Shown here piece after piece: positions 23,550 through 35,703 of a stretch of 64,000 bases of DNA. Position 1 is the stretch's first letter; every line of letters starts with the position of its first letter. The notes under the pieces are model-generated. The model had not been told where the DNA came from and made no database searches. It was given only the letters and a program-made list of their open reading frames with translations. Source of the DNA: Trifolium pratense (Eukaryota; Streptophyta; Magnoliopsida; Fabales; Fabaceae); contig NC_060060.1 of NCBI RefSeq assembly GCF_020283565.1, positions 23,374,001 to 23,438,000 of the forward strand. The letters run 5' to 3'. The position numbers and the translations under genes are program-made.

Positions 23550-26040
23550 ATGGATATCTCAGAGATCGCAAAGAAACTCGGATTCTCCGATTCCAAACTT
23601 CTCATCCGTAAAGCCGCCGAACTCCGTCGCCTCTGCGATGTTCATTTCGATTCCTCCATCATCGGCGTCGTAAGTTCCCTTCCGTAACCGCTTTGTCAAA
23701 TTCTGTAACCGCTTAGTCAAATTCTTTAACCGTTTTAATTATTCTGTAGGGTGAGGTTGCGAAAGCTATCATCTGTTTGGAAATTGCCGCAACTAGGCTC
23801 GGTGTTCTCTTCGATCGATCCGCTGCGGTGAAACTAAGTGGAATGTCTGAAAGAGCATATATTAGATCCTATAATTCACTTCACAATGGCATCGGAGTCA
23901 AGTTAGTTAGTTTTCCTTTTATAGATTAATTTTTTTTTATTAATTTTTAGATTTTCCTGTTTTTTAATTGATGAATTTGGTGTTTTTAGGTTGAAGCTAG
24001 ATGTGAGAGAATTGGCGATTCAATTCGGTTGTGTTCGGATTATACCTTATGTTCGTGACGGTCTCAAGCTGTAAGTTATTGATTTTGTGGTTTTAATAAT
24101 GTCTGCTACATGTTTGATGAAATGCTATTGAGAAAAAACACTACAATGTGTTGCTAAAAATCTGAAATGGGTTCTTGTTGTTTGTAGTTATAAGGATCGG
24201 TTTCTTTCGTCGTTGCCGGCTGCTCGCCGTGCTAGTGCTGATTTTACTCGTCCGGTGTTTATGGCTGTTGCTTTTTATTTATGTGCAAAGAAACACAAGG
24301 TACATTTGCAATAATCTTAATATAAACACATGGCATGTGGTTATATATCGTAATGACATAATTTGTGATTGTTCTTTGCAGCTCAAAGTTGATAAGATTA
24401 AGCTAATTGAACTCTGTGGTACATCTGAAGCTGAATTTTCCAGTGTAAGTGTTTTATATGTACAATGAATATCTAATGTACGATGATTTTATTATGCTTG
24501 TGAGTGGTGTTCATGAATTTAAATGAATTGTGAATTGGTGCTGCAGGTTTCTACTACTATGAAAGATTTGTGCCATGATGTTTTTGGGGTAGCTAAAGAA
24601 AAGAAAGATCCTAAAGAAGTTAAGACCAATAGAGGTATACCATTTTTTCAGCTTTATGTATTGCTTTACAATGTATACTCTATTCAGATTATTTTTTCAG
24701 TTCCTGTTTTTGCATTAAGTATGTTCTTTCCTGCTTTTCCTGCTCTTTGTGCAGATTTGCTTGATGTCTTGCCAAGCAAAAGAAAAGCTGAGGACGGTGG
24801 CTATTTGTCTGATGATGGAGCAGAGGTATAAATGGCTAATAACTCTATGAAACTTGCATAACTAAAGATTATTTTCATTTCGGTTCCTTGTGTTATCTAT
24901 GGATATAAATTTAGGAAACGGTTATTTTCACACAATGCCTCTTACATGAAACTGATCCTTATAGTTAACTTTCATATTGGTTTTACATTTACTTGATAAA
25001 CAAAACTAAAGGTGAAGGTTAATGTGTAGTGATTGATCCCCTACAATTTAAGGACTTGAGAGTCAAAGTAGAGAAGAAAATTGATATATGCATTTACTTG
25101 ATAAACAAAACTAGAGGTCAAGGTTAATGTGTAGTGATTGTAGGTAATGTTGAGATGTGAAACACAAGGTTTGGGGAAAACTATACCAGAATATTATGAG
25201 CAAACTGTCTTATTTCCCTCACCAGCTTTCTGCAATTTATGAAGGCTTTTATCCTATTAGAATTTGTTTGATGACCAGCAGCAAAAACACTCAAGATGAC
25301 CCATTGGTTTTGCTAAACATGGTGGATGCATGATTGTCCTGTACAACTCTGCCTTGTCAAACATCAGTTTCTTTTAAGATTGATGAGCTGAGGATGTTCA
25401 CGGACACTGATGTGCAACATCCTTACTAATTGATGGTTTAAGTTTAAATGGCAATTCAGATCTAAATTTTACAGTGCAATACTATATTTACAGGATCAAA
25501 TCAATTTTGATAACAACAATAATATAAGCTTGCATTTAAACACAATACCACCAATATGACGGGGAGTCAGTTTTAAACACAATACCACCAATATGACGGG
25601 GAGTCAGTTTTAAACACAATACCACCATGCTCTACCTTTTGATTCTGTTGTTTACTTTCACCATTATGTTGTTCTGATGCCCATATATTCTTACTATTTT
25701 ATGTTAACATTTTCCGTATAGTGACTTTTCCGATTCATATGAATAATAAAGTTGTCATTGTTATGTATATCCAGGTTTCAAGTTATAAAAAAAGGAAACA
25801 GACAGAAACACGTGATTATGAGAAGTGGAAATCTTCAGTCCTTACATCCAACAAACAAGATAAGAAAGAAGGTATTGAGACAGTTCTTACACTATTCTTA
25901 TTCCATATCTAAACCAAAGACTGAAACAGTTAACCTTGTTTTTGCTTTAACTCTCTGTAGTGCCTAGCAAGAAACCAATACAGACTCGCCTCAACTTTGT
26001 TAAGGAAACTCCTGAGATCCAGAAGTTGGAGGCAATGTAA
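23550..26040 (+). CDS. ORC6: Origin recognition complex subunit 6
   Basis: Nine exons: join(23550..23669, 23750..23901, 23990..24070, 24188..24299, 24382..24444, 24547..24634, 24755..24825, 25775..25871, 25961..26040), 287 residues. It is in frame, with GT-AG at each junction. Signature stretches are MDISEIAKKLGFSDSKLLIR, AICLEIAATRLG, VKLSGMSERAY, VRELAIQFGCVRII, SLPAARRASADFTRPVFMA and DLLDVLPSKRKAEDGGY. These are the cyclin-fold helices and linker of plant ORC6. The C-terminus has YEKWKSSV and RLNFVKETPEI, the tail that ORC6 proteins use to join the rest of ORC. ORC6 acts in the nucleus in licensing replication origins. The length is normal and no damage is seen. Intron 7 (949 bp) carries small tandem duplications. 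Confidence 0.97.
25538..25626. repeat. 37-bp tandem repeat, about 2.4 copies, in ORC6 intron 7
   Basis: The unit opens AAACACAATACCACCAATAT and continues with GACGGGGAGTCAG. Two copies are identical and a third is partial. In the same intron a roughly 45-bp segment (TTTACTTGATAAACAAAACT onward) at about 24989 is repeated at about 25091. Confidence 0.9.
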
Positions 26041-27090
26041 GATGGTATTGCTTGATTTGCTTTATATAAGCTGGTTCAGGAGGAAGTTCAGTACATTAAA
26101 AGACAAAGCTATCAAAGGATGAATATTTGCACTAACCTATTTACCAACATAAAAGAAGTGTTCTAGTTAATTATTCTTACATATATGGTTCTCAATTTTG
26201 TTACAAGTTGTCTTTTGGGGAATTGCCAAAGCATTAATCAATAGCAAGAACTCTGTACAGACTGTCACTTTTTTTTTATTTTTTTTAACTTATTGGTATT
26301 TTGGCTTCAAAGTGAGTCACTTATATTTGTTAATTTTCTGGTATAGTAAATCTGTAAATTAATGTTTATTTTTCTTTGTATATATTCATTTCTGTCTATT
26401 TAAACAATTTTGGATAATGCAGAATGTGAATTAAAAAGAATGACACTTTTTACATTTTAATGTCACAATTGATTTAGAAAAGTTGTTTTCTTACACTGGT
26501 TATAAGTAAAAGGTCGACGTTTATAGTTTAGACATTAGATTATGTAAATCGATTATTATTTTTCACATTGATTTCTTATGCAATCAATATAAACCATTTT
26601 TACTCTGGTTCAAAATTGGATGTAAAAATTGGGCTAATGCCCTCATGTTTATCAAAAAAAAAAAAAAAGGATGTAAAAAGTCATTATGTACAACATCAAC
26701 AGATTTTTCAATTGTATTGTAATTGATACAGGAAACTTTTCTATCCATTTTTTTAAGCAATAAATTATTAATGAGTACAAAGGCTATTCAACCTGTTACA
26801 TAGCATAACACTCTTACAACATCATTAGACACAGCAAAGAACACACATATCTTAGATAACATCCAATTAGATAACATCGGACTGCTACGTACCTATAGTT
26901 TTAAGAGACTTAAGAACAGACATATCTTAGATAACATCCACTTTCAAGAGACTTGATACTAAAAACTACCCTATCTTTATCGCGGATACAACCCTTAAAG
27001 ACAATGTTGCTTCTAGCATTCCATAACATGCATACAACCATGTAACAAGCTGGGTTTTCAATGGTGCGAAGGATTGTAAAGTGGCAGAGT
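26041..27090. other. ORC6 3' flank and retrotransposon debris
   Basis: 3' UTR-like DNA up to about 26400, then AT-rich spacer. From about 26760 the text (for example TAGATAACATCCAATTAGATAACATC, partly duplicated at 26867 and 26929, and CCATAACATGCATACAACCATGTAACAAG) resembles inverted retroelement coding remains. I could not assign a frame. Confidence 0.35.
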
Positions 27091-27115
27091 TCATGAAATT
27101 TACATCAAGGAGGAG

Positions 27116-27450
27116 TGTTGAAAAGTGATGAAAATTTCTAGAAGATACTACTTGTATTTACATTGTAAAGCTAGAAATTTCTAGACATTATAATATCTAG
27201 TAATGTATGTAATTATCAAGAATCATCTAACAATTATTAAAATAAACCAATCACCATGCCAAAGGCGGTGATCCAAGCCTATAAATAGGCACTCCAATCA
27301 TGTAATTGATCATCTAAGAAATCAATAACATTTTCTCCTATAAGCTCTTAGTCCATATTTCAATATTTCCTTCATCACACAATTATTCTAACTTTCTTTT
27401 AAGCAAGCTTTTAATACTACTCTATATAGCAACCTTTCAACTACTAACAG
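27116..27450 (+). mobile_element. Copia-type LTR with adjoining polypurine tract
   Basis: TGTTGAAAAG begins directly after a polypurine tract, AAGGAGGAG (27107-27115), the usual 3' LTR junction of plant Copia elements. A TATA-like CTATAAATAGG lies near 27281, and the segment ends ...CTACTAACA at 27450. The short internal remnant on its left has no intact frame. The right boundary is less certain than the left. Confidence 0.65.
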
Positions 27451-27794
27451 ATACTATAATGTAGTATTAATCAGAAACCGATTGAAACTCATGATATGCA
27501 TAAATACAAACAGAAGAAAAATAATCACAATGAAAATCAATCAATCTATCTAAACATTTCACTAACTATAATTAATTAATTAAAGACAAACGCAAATATA
27601 AGCAAATGAACCATGCATAAATAGAAATTAACAAAAACCCTAAATATGATAGAAACAAAAAAGAGAAGAACACATAAACTCAAAACCCTAAAATTTAGCC
27701 ATATGTAACTAACATTCCCTTTATATTCTTTCTCATGACACAAACCAGCGCCGTAATTTTTGGCTATTTCATTCTCGTTGTGAGTTGGCACAAA

Positions 27795-27998
27795 ATGCAT
27801 GAAAGCGAAGAAACTGTTCAAGAGATGATGAATGGAAAAATGAAAGAAATCAGTATTGATGAGCTTAGTGATGATGAAAGGTGCTTGATACTACAATGCA
27901 AATATGGAAGAATGTGTAAAGTTGCATATGCAGGGGTAGATGAGTTTACTGTTGATACCATTAGGAATTCGAATTTTACAAAATTATCATTGATGTAA
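27795..27998 (+). CDS. Hypothetical short protein
   Basis: 67 residues from ATG at 27795. It is acidic at first (MHESEETVQEMMNGKMKEI), then SIDELSDDERCLILQCKYG, with a Cys-bearing C-terminal part. Codon use and amino-acid mix look more like coding sequence than the surrounding AT-rich DNA. I recognise no family. It may be one exon of a gene whose other exons are lost, because there is no clear promoter. An in-frame extension upstream to 27735 is hydrophobic and probably not translated. Confidence 0.3.
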   Translation: MHESEETVQEMMNGKMKEISIDELSDDERCLILQCKYGRMCKVAYAGVDEFTVDTIRNSNFTKLSLM

Positions 27999-29480
27999 AT
28001 TTATCATTTATAACTTTTTTTTAAAATAACTTGAAAATCATTGATATTTTTTTGAAACATTGAAATTTTTTGATATGTTATCGAGACTTGTCAAAATTAT
28101 TTATATTATTAAATACTGTTAATTATTATATTAAATACTGTTAATTTTGATGGATCTCAATGACATATCAAATGATTTTTAATTATTTTTTACAAAATTA
28201 TTTTTTGCCAACGGTAAATTTTAAAACTTTCATATTCATTATAATGAAATCATTAACTTGTCCATTTATAAATGACATGATCTACATGTTCATATTAGCC
28301 CAAGTCTGTATTGAATATTCATCTTGTAACATTGTAATATTTTAATATATTTTATAAATTTCATATAAATATATTTTAGTAATTTTCTTGACATTTTATT
28401 CATTATTTATTTCAATATTATAGTTTTTGGGCAAAGAAAAATATTATTGCGTTCGTTCTTATTTAAATGTTGTTTTTTTGTGATTAAAAAAATGTTGTTT
28501 TTGACTACTGCACACATGTCGATGCAAAACCTTGATCATTAATATTTTTAATTATTTATTATAAAAAATTATGATTTTTTTTTAAAAATATTTATCAAGA
28601 TAATTTGAACAATTTTTTTTATTTTTTTTATAATACAAATTGAACAATAATCTTATATGCTAACTTTATTTTTTGTACCACGTGAGATGCCAAGGCCCAA
28701 TTCTCCTAAACCCAATAGCCGATTCGATGGGTTGATTGCCCAAAAATAGGTCAAGCCCACATGAATGAGTCCAAGATTTTACTCACTCCACGATTATACG
28801 TCTTGAATACCAAGAAAATAGAGATTGATAGGATACCACGACAGAATAAACGTTACCCCTAGATGGAACCCCTACGGAAGAACATGGGACAAAATCATTC
28901 CACCATTTCCAATTATTCCAATGCCTATATATAGCACCCTTTCCCTTCACCAAAAGAAATAAAGCTTAAGCTTAAGCCTAAAATACTATGTAGCTAAGTA
29001 TACACCCTAATTATCCTTTTTTTTTTCTTACGGAAAATACACCACATTATCCTTAGCAGGAACATTTTTATATATTAATAAAAAAAATTAAATTATCATG
29101 AAAATAGATTATGAAATAGTAGTCAAAAACGACATTAAAAAAACAGGTATAATAGTTTTTTTTTATTTATTTGTTTTTAATTTGAGACGAATAAAATATG
29201 ATATTTAATCCTTTGAATTTCCAGACCACGACCGGCCCCGTTCCGCACATCGTATTCAATACAACTTGCTCGGTCAAACATGGCGTCGTTTCGTAAATTC
29301 CACGGTTTCAATCCTCTACAAACAAAACTCCCAAACACCCCTATACCTCAACAATCACAACCTTTCATTCATTTTATTATCTTAACAACAAAACCTTTCA
29401 TCCATTCACTCACAACTACCCACGATAATTCTCTACACCGTCACATACGCAATCATCTGATATTTTTCTCATGTTCGCAT
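27999..29480. other. AT-rich spacer with an LTR-like relic
   Basis: No gene is supported. 28680-28960 is less AT-rich and ends in CCTATATATAGCACCCTTTC, a TATA-plus-start layout like the U3/R part of an LTR. No matching second copy lies in the window. From 29215 the composition becomes leader-like for the hydroxylase gene. Confidence 0.35.
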
Positions 29481-29836
29481 GAGCCTGCAAAAACAATTGT
29501 CAAAATTCTCTCTCTCTCTATCTCTTTGGAACCTTCCTTCTGTGTGAAAACCTAACCATGATTAAATTCCCACCCAATATTTAATTGGGTTCTGATTGAT
29601 TTTTGGTTTTGGGTTTACCTTCAATCATTCAAAGTTTGAAGGAACAATAACAAGAGGAAGAGTTTCAATTTGGGATTAGGGTTAAGTTTAAGGTTAAGGG
29701 TTTCCACTTTTGTTATCAAAATCCTGTCTTTTTTTTTCTGGGTACTGTGAAATTCATGCAAATTTTGGGTTTTTTGAATTGTACCTAAATCAAATCGGAG
29801 AAAAAATTTGATTTTTTCTTCTGGGTGTGTGAGAAA

Positions 29837-31738
29837 ATGGATTTGGGGATTTCTGATGAGATGTTAGGGACTTTTGCTCCACTTTTAGTTTATTGGATTT
29901 ATTCTGGTTTTTATGTTGTTTTGGGTTTCTTTGCTGAAGATTATAGGTTACATACAAAACAAGATGAGGATGAAAAGAATTTGGTTTCTAAGTTTGATGT
30001 TGTTAAAGGAGTTCTCCTTCAACAAGCAGTTCAAGCTGTTGTTGCAACTCTCTTGTTTGCAGTAAGTTTTATAGTTTTCCTTTATTTGTGTGTGTTTTTC
30101 ACAAGTAGATATATTAATTAAGTCATTTCATATTGCCAAAACTGGTTTTTAGAGATTTAATTACTTAATCAACAAACTGTCCTATTTGGTTCCTTTATGT
30201 CTTTTGAGGAAACTTAGACAACAAACAAATTGTTTTTCAATATATATATTTTTTAATTGGTTGTAATTGTTTGTTTTTTTAGTTTATCATCTTTTGCAAA
30301 ATATCAAGAGGTTTTTTTGATTGACTTATTTGAGCTTATTTACTAGTATAAACACTTATGAGACTGGTTGAGAGAGCTTATGGTAATAGCTTATGACATG
30401 TCTGTAAGTTGTTTTCAGCTTATTTCCATAAGCTCTCTAGGATAGCTTATGAACCTATGGAAATAGTTTGACTTTATTTTATATTTCGCTACTAAAATAG
30501 CTTATTACATAAACACTTATATATATAATTAACACGTTTAATTAAGCTGTTTATCTAAATAGGGTCAAGTATGTTTTGCCTAGTTGTTTAGAATTCAGAG
30601 CTAAATGTGGTTCATTTTTAGTGTGTTGTGTTTTGTTTGTTTTCCTTTTTCTTGCTGTTGTAGATTCTGATAAGGTTTTGTTCCTATTTGACACATGTTA
30701 CTAAATTACATAATCTCTTGAGTTATAGTCTTCAAGATGTTTAGATGATTGAATTGGTTTTGAGCCTGTGTTTGTCATAGGCAACATCGAAAGGGAGAGT
30801 TGCATATGTAGATAGTACTTTGGTAGGTTATAGTCACTCCTTAGTTGTAATATGTTATGAAACCAAAATAAGTTTATTAGAAGTGAAAGAAGAGTATATA
30901 ACACCATTGCAGAATTGGGTCCTACTGGTTACGAGTTGTTCTTCCATTTTGATGATTGAAAAAAGAAATTGTGAGTTGTTACTAGTTGAATTTTCTCAAT
31001 CAGTTTCAAGTTTTTGCATTTACTATCGATGGAGAGTTTTCTATCTAAATCTTGTATAGAGTTTTACTTTGAAATTTGTTGATTTAACATCATCTGTATG
31101 TTTTGTGTTTACTAATAAACCATTGTGAAGTTGTGATTGGATCTTGTATAACAAAATTATGATTTGGTTTTGTGTTTGTGTAGGTGACAGGAAGTGATAG
31201 CCAAAATAGTACCGATGAGAATGCTTCTCTCCTTGTTTTAGCAAGACAATTTATTACTGCTATGTTGGTAATGGACACATGGCAATACTTTATGCACAGA
31301 TACATGCATCAAAACAAGTTCCTATACAAACACATCCACTCTCTACATCACAGACTCATCGTTCCTTATTCGTTTGGAGCTTTGTACAATCATCCCATTG
31401 AGGGGCTTCTTAATGACACAATCGGTGGAGCTTTATCTTTCCTCCTCTCTGGTATGAGCCCTCGAGCATCCATCTTCTTCTTCTCCTTTGCGACAATTAA
31501 AACCGTGGACGATCACTGTGGGTTATGGCTCCCGGGAAACGTGTTCCATATGTTTTTCAGTAATAATTCTGCTTACCACGACGTACACCATCAGCTCTAT
31601 GGTAACAAGTACAACTTCTCGCAACCGTTCTTTGTTATGTGGGACAAAATCTTGGGTACCTACATGCCATACTCATTGGAGAAGAGGCCAAGTGGTGGTT
31701 TTGAATCTAGACCTTGTAAAGTTTACAAGGATGAATGA
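29837..31738 (+). CDS. SBH: Sphinganine C4-monooxygenase (sphingoid base hydroxylase)
   Basis: join(29837..30061, 31184..31738), two exons, 259 residues. The intron follows VATLLFA. It is a membrane di-iron fatty acid hydroxylase with three His boxes: HRYMH (113-117), HSLHH (127-131) and HDVHH (207-211), plus DDHCG near 185. The N-terminus MDLGISDEMLGTFAPLLVYW and the hydrophobic segments at about 13-31, 60-78 and 155-177 fit an ER membrane protein. Family members add the C4 hydroxyl to sphinganine, making phytosphingosine for plant ceramides. Length equals that of Arabidopsis SBH proteins. The C-terminus KVYKDE carries a dilysine-like but imperfect ER signal. A CT-rich leader runs just upstream. 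Confidence 0.96.
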
Positions 31739-33298
31739 GTAATTAATCTTTTTTGCTTGATGAGAGTATTCTTTGTGTACTAGTATTGTTTTTTTCCACG
31801 TTTTGATGACGAGCACCACTACATTAATGAGAGTAATCATGCCTGTGTATATACATATGATGTGTCCTATTCTATATTTTTGTTTCCCTTATGTTCATAC
31901 TAGATAGTTTGAATAAGGAATATTGTGGAGGAACCGATTACAATGTGATTTTTGCTCTTGTATTGCTGGCTGCTACAGCAGTTACCTTGTATCTTTGATA
32001 TCTTACATTGTTTAACTTGCTTATGCTTATGCATGCAATCCAGTGTTGTTAAATAGCATCATTATATCGTAGCAAAATTTGAACATATCTATATTGTTCT
32101 GTGATACAGTACTTAGTCCAAAGTGTTGTCAAATAGCGGATATGATTAGTAGTGGAACATGAATAAATTGTTATTTTCTGCCATTTAGGATTGATAACAC
32201 TGGTTAAATTGCGGCCATGGCAGAATGATGTTGCAGATTTTTTTACAACTGCCATAGACAATTTTTGTTGTGAAAGGAAGATGTCTGCCATAGGCCACAA
32301 TGGCGTGTTTATATGGTCGATTTTTGGTCTTATGTCATATTATGCTGTCCGCCATCAACAACCTTTATGCAATCTTTGATATCATAATACTTTATTTATG
32401 TTGCCGACTTTGTATATGCCAATTTATGTCCAAAGCATGGCTATCAAAGTTGATTATTGTAACTGTAATGGACATGCCTGCTTCTAGTAATCTGGTATCT
32501 TATGCTATTTAATTAGCTTGCTTAGGAATGTAATTTTTTATCACAATACTTGTTTTGTAGATTTTATATCTCTGAATCTATTTTATAAAGATGTTATTTT
32601 ATGTACAAAACTTGGTTATTAAATTTGATTGTTGTAAACAGTAAATTTGATTAATATCACAATACTGTATATATCTATCTGTTAATCAATCATCATTTGG
32701 ATTCTAGTATGGAATTAATTGTTTGTGGTGACAATGTGTATTCTGATGATTGAAAATGCCAAATTTGCTTTGGCTTCTAGTTCTCATTTCTTAGGCAATT
32801 GAACTGTCAATGTGATTGGCACAACTTTTTTTAAAAAAGTATATTGATGTTTTCCTTTCATCCTTTTTACTGTGATTCAAGGGCAGACACCTCTTTCAAA
32901 ATGAGATTCAAAAAGATTTCTTCAAAAGATGTATTGTATATTGACGAAATTTTAGGGGCAGTTTATTTTGTAAACATATTCTTCATTTTCGATTTTAAAA
33001 ATTTGTGTTTGTTTTAACTTGTTAATATAAAGATGTGTGTCTTTTGAAATGAACTATTGTCATGAAGAGAAGATGAAATGTTAGTTAGGATAATGCATGT
33101 CATAAAATAAACGGACCTTTAAATTGTTTCCTTAAAAAAATAGCTAATAGAAAGAGATTATTCATCATCAGAAGGTCAACATGGATAGTAAGAGAAAAGG
33201 AAAAAATTTATCACAGTGTTTTGGTAACAAATTAAATTTTAAAGTAGGATTTGTGATCATGCATCCGTAATTTAGGTGTTTGAAAGCAATATATGCTA
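31739..33298. other. Hydroxylase 3' flank and decayed repeats
   Basis: No gene. At about 32040-32360 the text GTTGTTAAATAGC, GCGGCCATGGCAGAATG and CTGTCCGCCATC resembles a dispersed legume DNA-element family with TTAAATAGCGG termini. The rest is AT-rich 3' flank. Confidence 0.4.
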
Positions 33299-33912
33299 AT
33301 GATTTTCTTCTAGCTATTCCTATCGACGGATTAGGCTAACACATGTCCCCAATAGAGTATTGAACTATCCTTAGGTACCGTCTCATGATCCCGTTATTTC
33401 CTTTTGATGAAGTTTGTCCGGTTTGTCGTACGGCGTGCGTAAATACATTTGGGGAGCATGTAGCTCATTGTAAGGAGCTCATAGGATTCAAATACAGACA
33501 TGACCTGGTTAGGGATGCTCTTTTTGATATTTTTATGCGTGCATGAATATCTGTGAAGAAAGAGTCACTTGTGAACTTCTTGAGTGACCCACAAGAGGGG
33601 AGATCGACACATCAGCCGACAGATGTTTTGGTGCATGGATGGGTAGGAGGTAAACATGCTTGTGCGAACTTGACTGGAGTTTCTCCGCTTGAGAGACTGG
33701 AAACTGGAGATTTTACTGTTGGACAGATAACCCTGAAAGCCGCTTCCAACAAAGTGGCAAAACACGATAGAGTGTGTTCTGACAATCAACATATTTTTTA
33801 TCCCATATGCATAGTAATATTGTGTCTCACAAATCAATAAATATAGTTTTTAGGAGGATTGATTTTGCCATCCAAAAAGATTTAGCAGCGCAGTTTGTTG
33901 TCCGACTACCTT
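33299..33912 (+). pseudogene. Legume-type reverse-transcriptase relic (zinc-finger and C-terminal part)
   Basis: Interrupted frames read RLMIPLFPFDEVCPVC, FGEHVAHCKEL, GFKYRHDLVRDALFDIF, VHGWVGGKHACANLTGVSPL and, after a deletion, RRIDFAIQKDLAAQFVVRLP. This C-X2-C...H-X-H-C text belongs to a repeated legume ORF, often mis-annotated as auxilin-like, that derives from a non-LTR reverse transcriptase. At least two stops before 33550 and an internal gap show that it is dead. Confidence 0.75.
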
Positions 33913-33918
33913 TCATCC

Positions 33919-33949
<31 letters not shown>

Positions 33950-35550
33950 AGATAAAAAATAAAAAATAAAAAATAAAAACGAAATAGAAATAAATGTATA
34001 CAATATCAAATATTAATATTTCGTTCAAATACCGTCAACTTGCTTACTTTTTTTTTATACTCAAAATAGGTATCCTGATTCAAATTGAAAATACATAGAT
34101 CACTATAAATTTAAAATCGATAAAAACTAAAAATGGTAAATCTACAAATAATCTTGCAACACCTAAGTTAATAATATATAACAATATCATGAAATTATTA
34201 CCTATAAATATGACAAAATTAAAGTAACGAATAATTACGTATATACTATATGGCATTTCGTTCAAATAATATCAACTTGCTTACCTTTTAGTTTCATGCT
34301 GCTCATACGTCGCTCACAAATAGTTAGGTATATTATTAGGGAAAGAACCACCAATCCTTGCTCTGCCATTATTAATTGATATGATATATCATATAATTGT
34401 TGGCCAGCATGTTTTATCATCCATCTAAATCAACAAGCCTAAGTCCCAAAGCGTGTGTGTAGTGGATACAAATATTAATTGGTTAGTATTTTAAATCTAA
34501 ACACATGTCGTATTCATCTTCCCATTACGGATATATACATCGTTTCCAGCTTTCTTGAGTTGATGTGAAGACGCTACAAATTCAGATTTGTACGTTTCAA
34601 TTATCTATATTTTTTTAAAAAGTAATTTGGTAGCTAAAAATTTCACCTTCCAAATAAACAAGTAAAATGTCCGAAGTTTAAATCTCAGCCACTACATATT
34701 GTTCGTGATATCACATTTCTATTCACATTTTTTAGGTTGTATTTTTAAATTAAGAAATGTTTTTTTTTTTTTACGAAATTAAAAAATGATTTTTTCAGGT
34801 TGTTTTTAAATTTATCCTACTGATAACTCTTCAAAACTATAGTAATGAAGAGAAAATATGGAAAGGATCCTAACTCTTGAAAATATAGATATCAATGTTT
34901 AATTAAGAAGCAATATTTATTAGGTATCAATACTTAAAAATAAGTACCCACCATTAAAGATGATTTTTTTTTTTTGAAACATTAGAGTTGATCTTTTTTT
35001 TTTGTTGACAATATTAGAGATGATCTTAGATATATAAACAAAATGATAAATATCACTAAAATTCACACAACATATCGTTTTATGTTTAAATCGGAATAAA
35101 AACATTTATTCTAATAATATGGACATTGTTAATTGAACTAAAATATATAAATTTAACTAGTATTTTTTGGTTTACCATATTGGCAATAAGGATCAAAATT
35201 AAGACCTCATATATACTATCTAAATTCATCACCATTAGACCAAATTTAGCTAGTGGCTTATAAATTAAACTAGTATGGATTCAGCAAGTTTTTTATAGTA
35301 TTAATTATTATACGTATTCAATGTATTTAATACTGTATATATTCATTTTGTGGAGAGGCGCTTGACGGCACCACGTAAAGGCCTTAAGGCCACTAGGGCC
35401 CGATCACTGTGCTATCATCTTATTCGTGGTCCTTACCTCTTTAAGTACAAAAAATGTCAAAAAATTTATAGTTGTACCTACAATTTCATACTCCGGCCTC
35501 TTTTCGAAACAAATATGCTCATTTACATACTTATTAAGAAGTTACTTTTT
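33913..35550. other. AT-rich spacer with SINE relics
   Basis: No gene. It contains a (TA)n run at 33918-33950. A direct repeat with TTTCGTTCAAATA and TCAACTTGCTTAC occurs at about 34017 and 34256. A minus-strand SINE relic lies at about 34626-34715 (same family as 38053 and 47702), and a second degenerate SINE at about 35170-35270. Confidence 0.4.
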
Positions 35551-35696
35551 GGTCCTATAAGTCCTAGCTCAATCGGTAAAATTGTCGAAATTGTTAGGCT
35601 GAACGTCGTGACCCGGGTTCAAACCCAGGATCTCACAATTATTTGTGAGTTTAATTTCAATGAATTACCACTTCACCTAAAACAAAAAAAAAAAAA
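35551..35696 (+). mobile_element. tRNA-derived SINE
   Basis: An A-box-like TAGCTCAATCGGTA near 35574 and a perfect B box GGGTTCAAACCC near 35616 are followed by a tRNA-unrelated tail and an A-run. It is flanked by ACTTTTT at 35544-35550 and 35697-35703. It is not a functional tRNA gene: there is no acceptor stem closing the two boxes. Confidence 0.85.
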
Positions 35697-35703
35697 ACTT
35701 TTT

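Noticed and set aside
25538..25626. Short direct repeats resembling a CRISPR array
   Set aside because: The units abut without spacers, lie in an ORC6 intron, and the genome is a plant.
29280..29555. 91-codon frame upstream of the hydroxylase
   Set aside because: Low-complexity His/Thr/Ser-rich text, no family match, and it probably lies in the leader or promoter; at most an upstream ORF.
33565..33837. Minus-strand frame over the reverse-transcriptase relic
   Set aside because: It is the shadow of the plus-strand relic, which has recognisable motifs.
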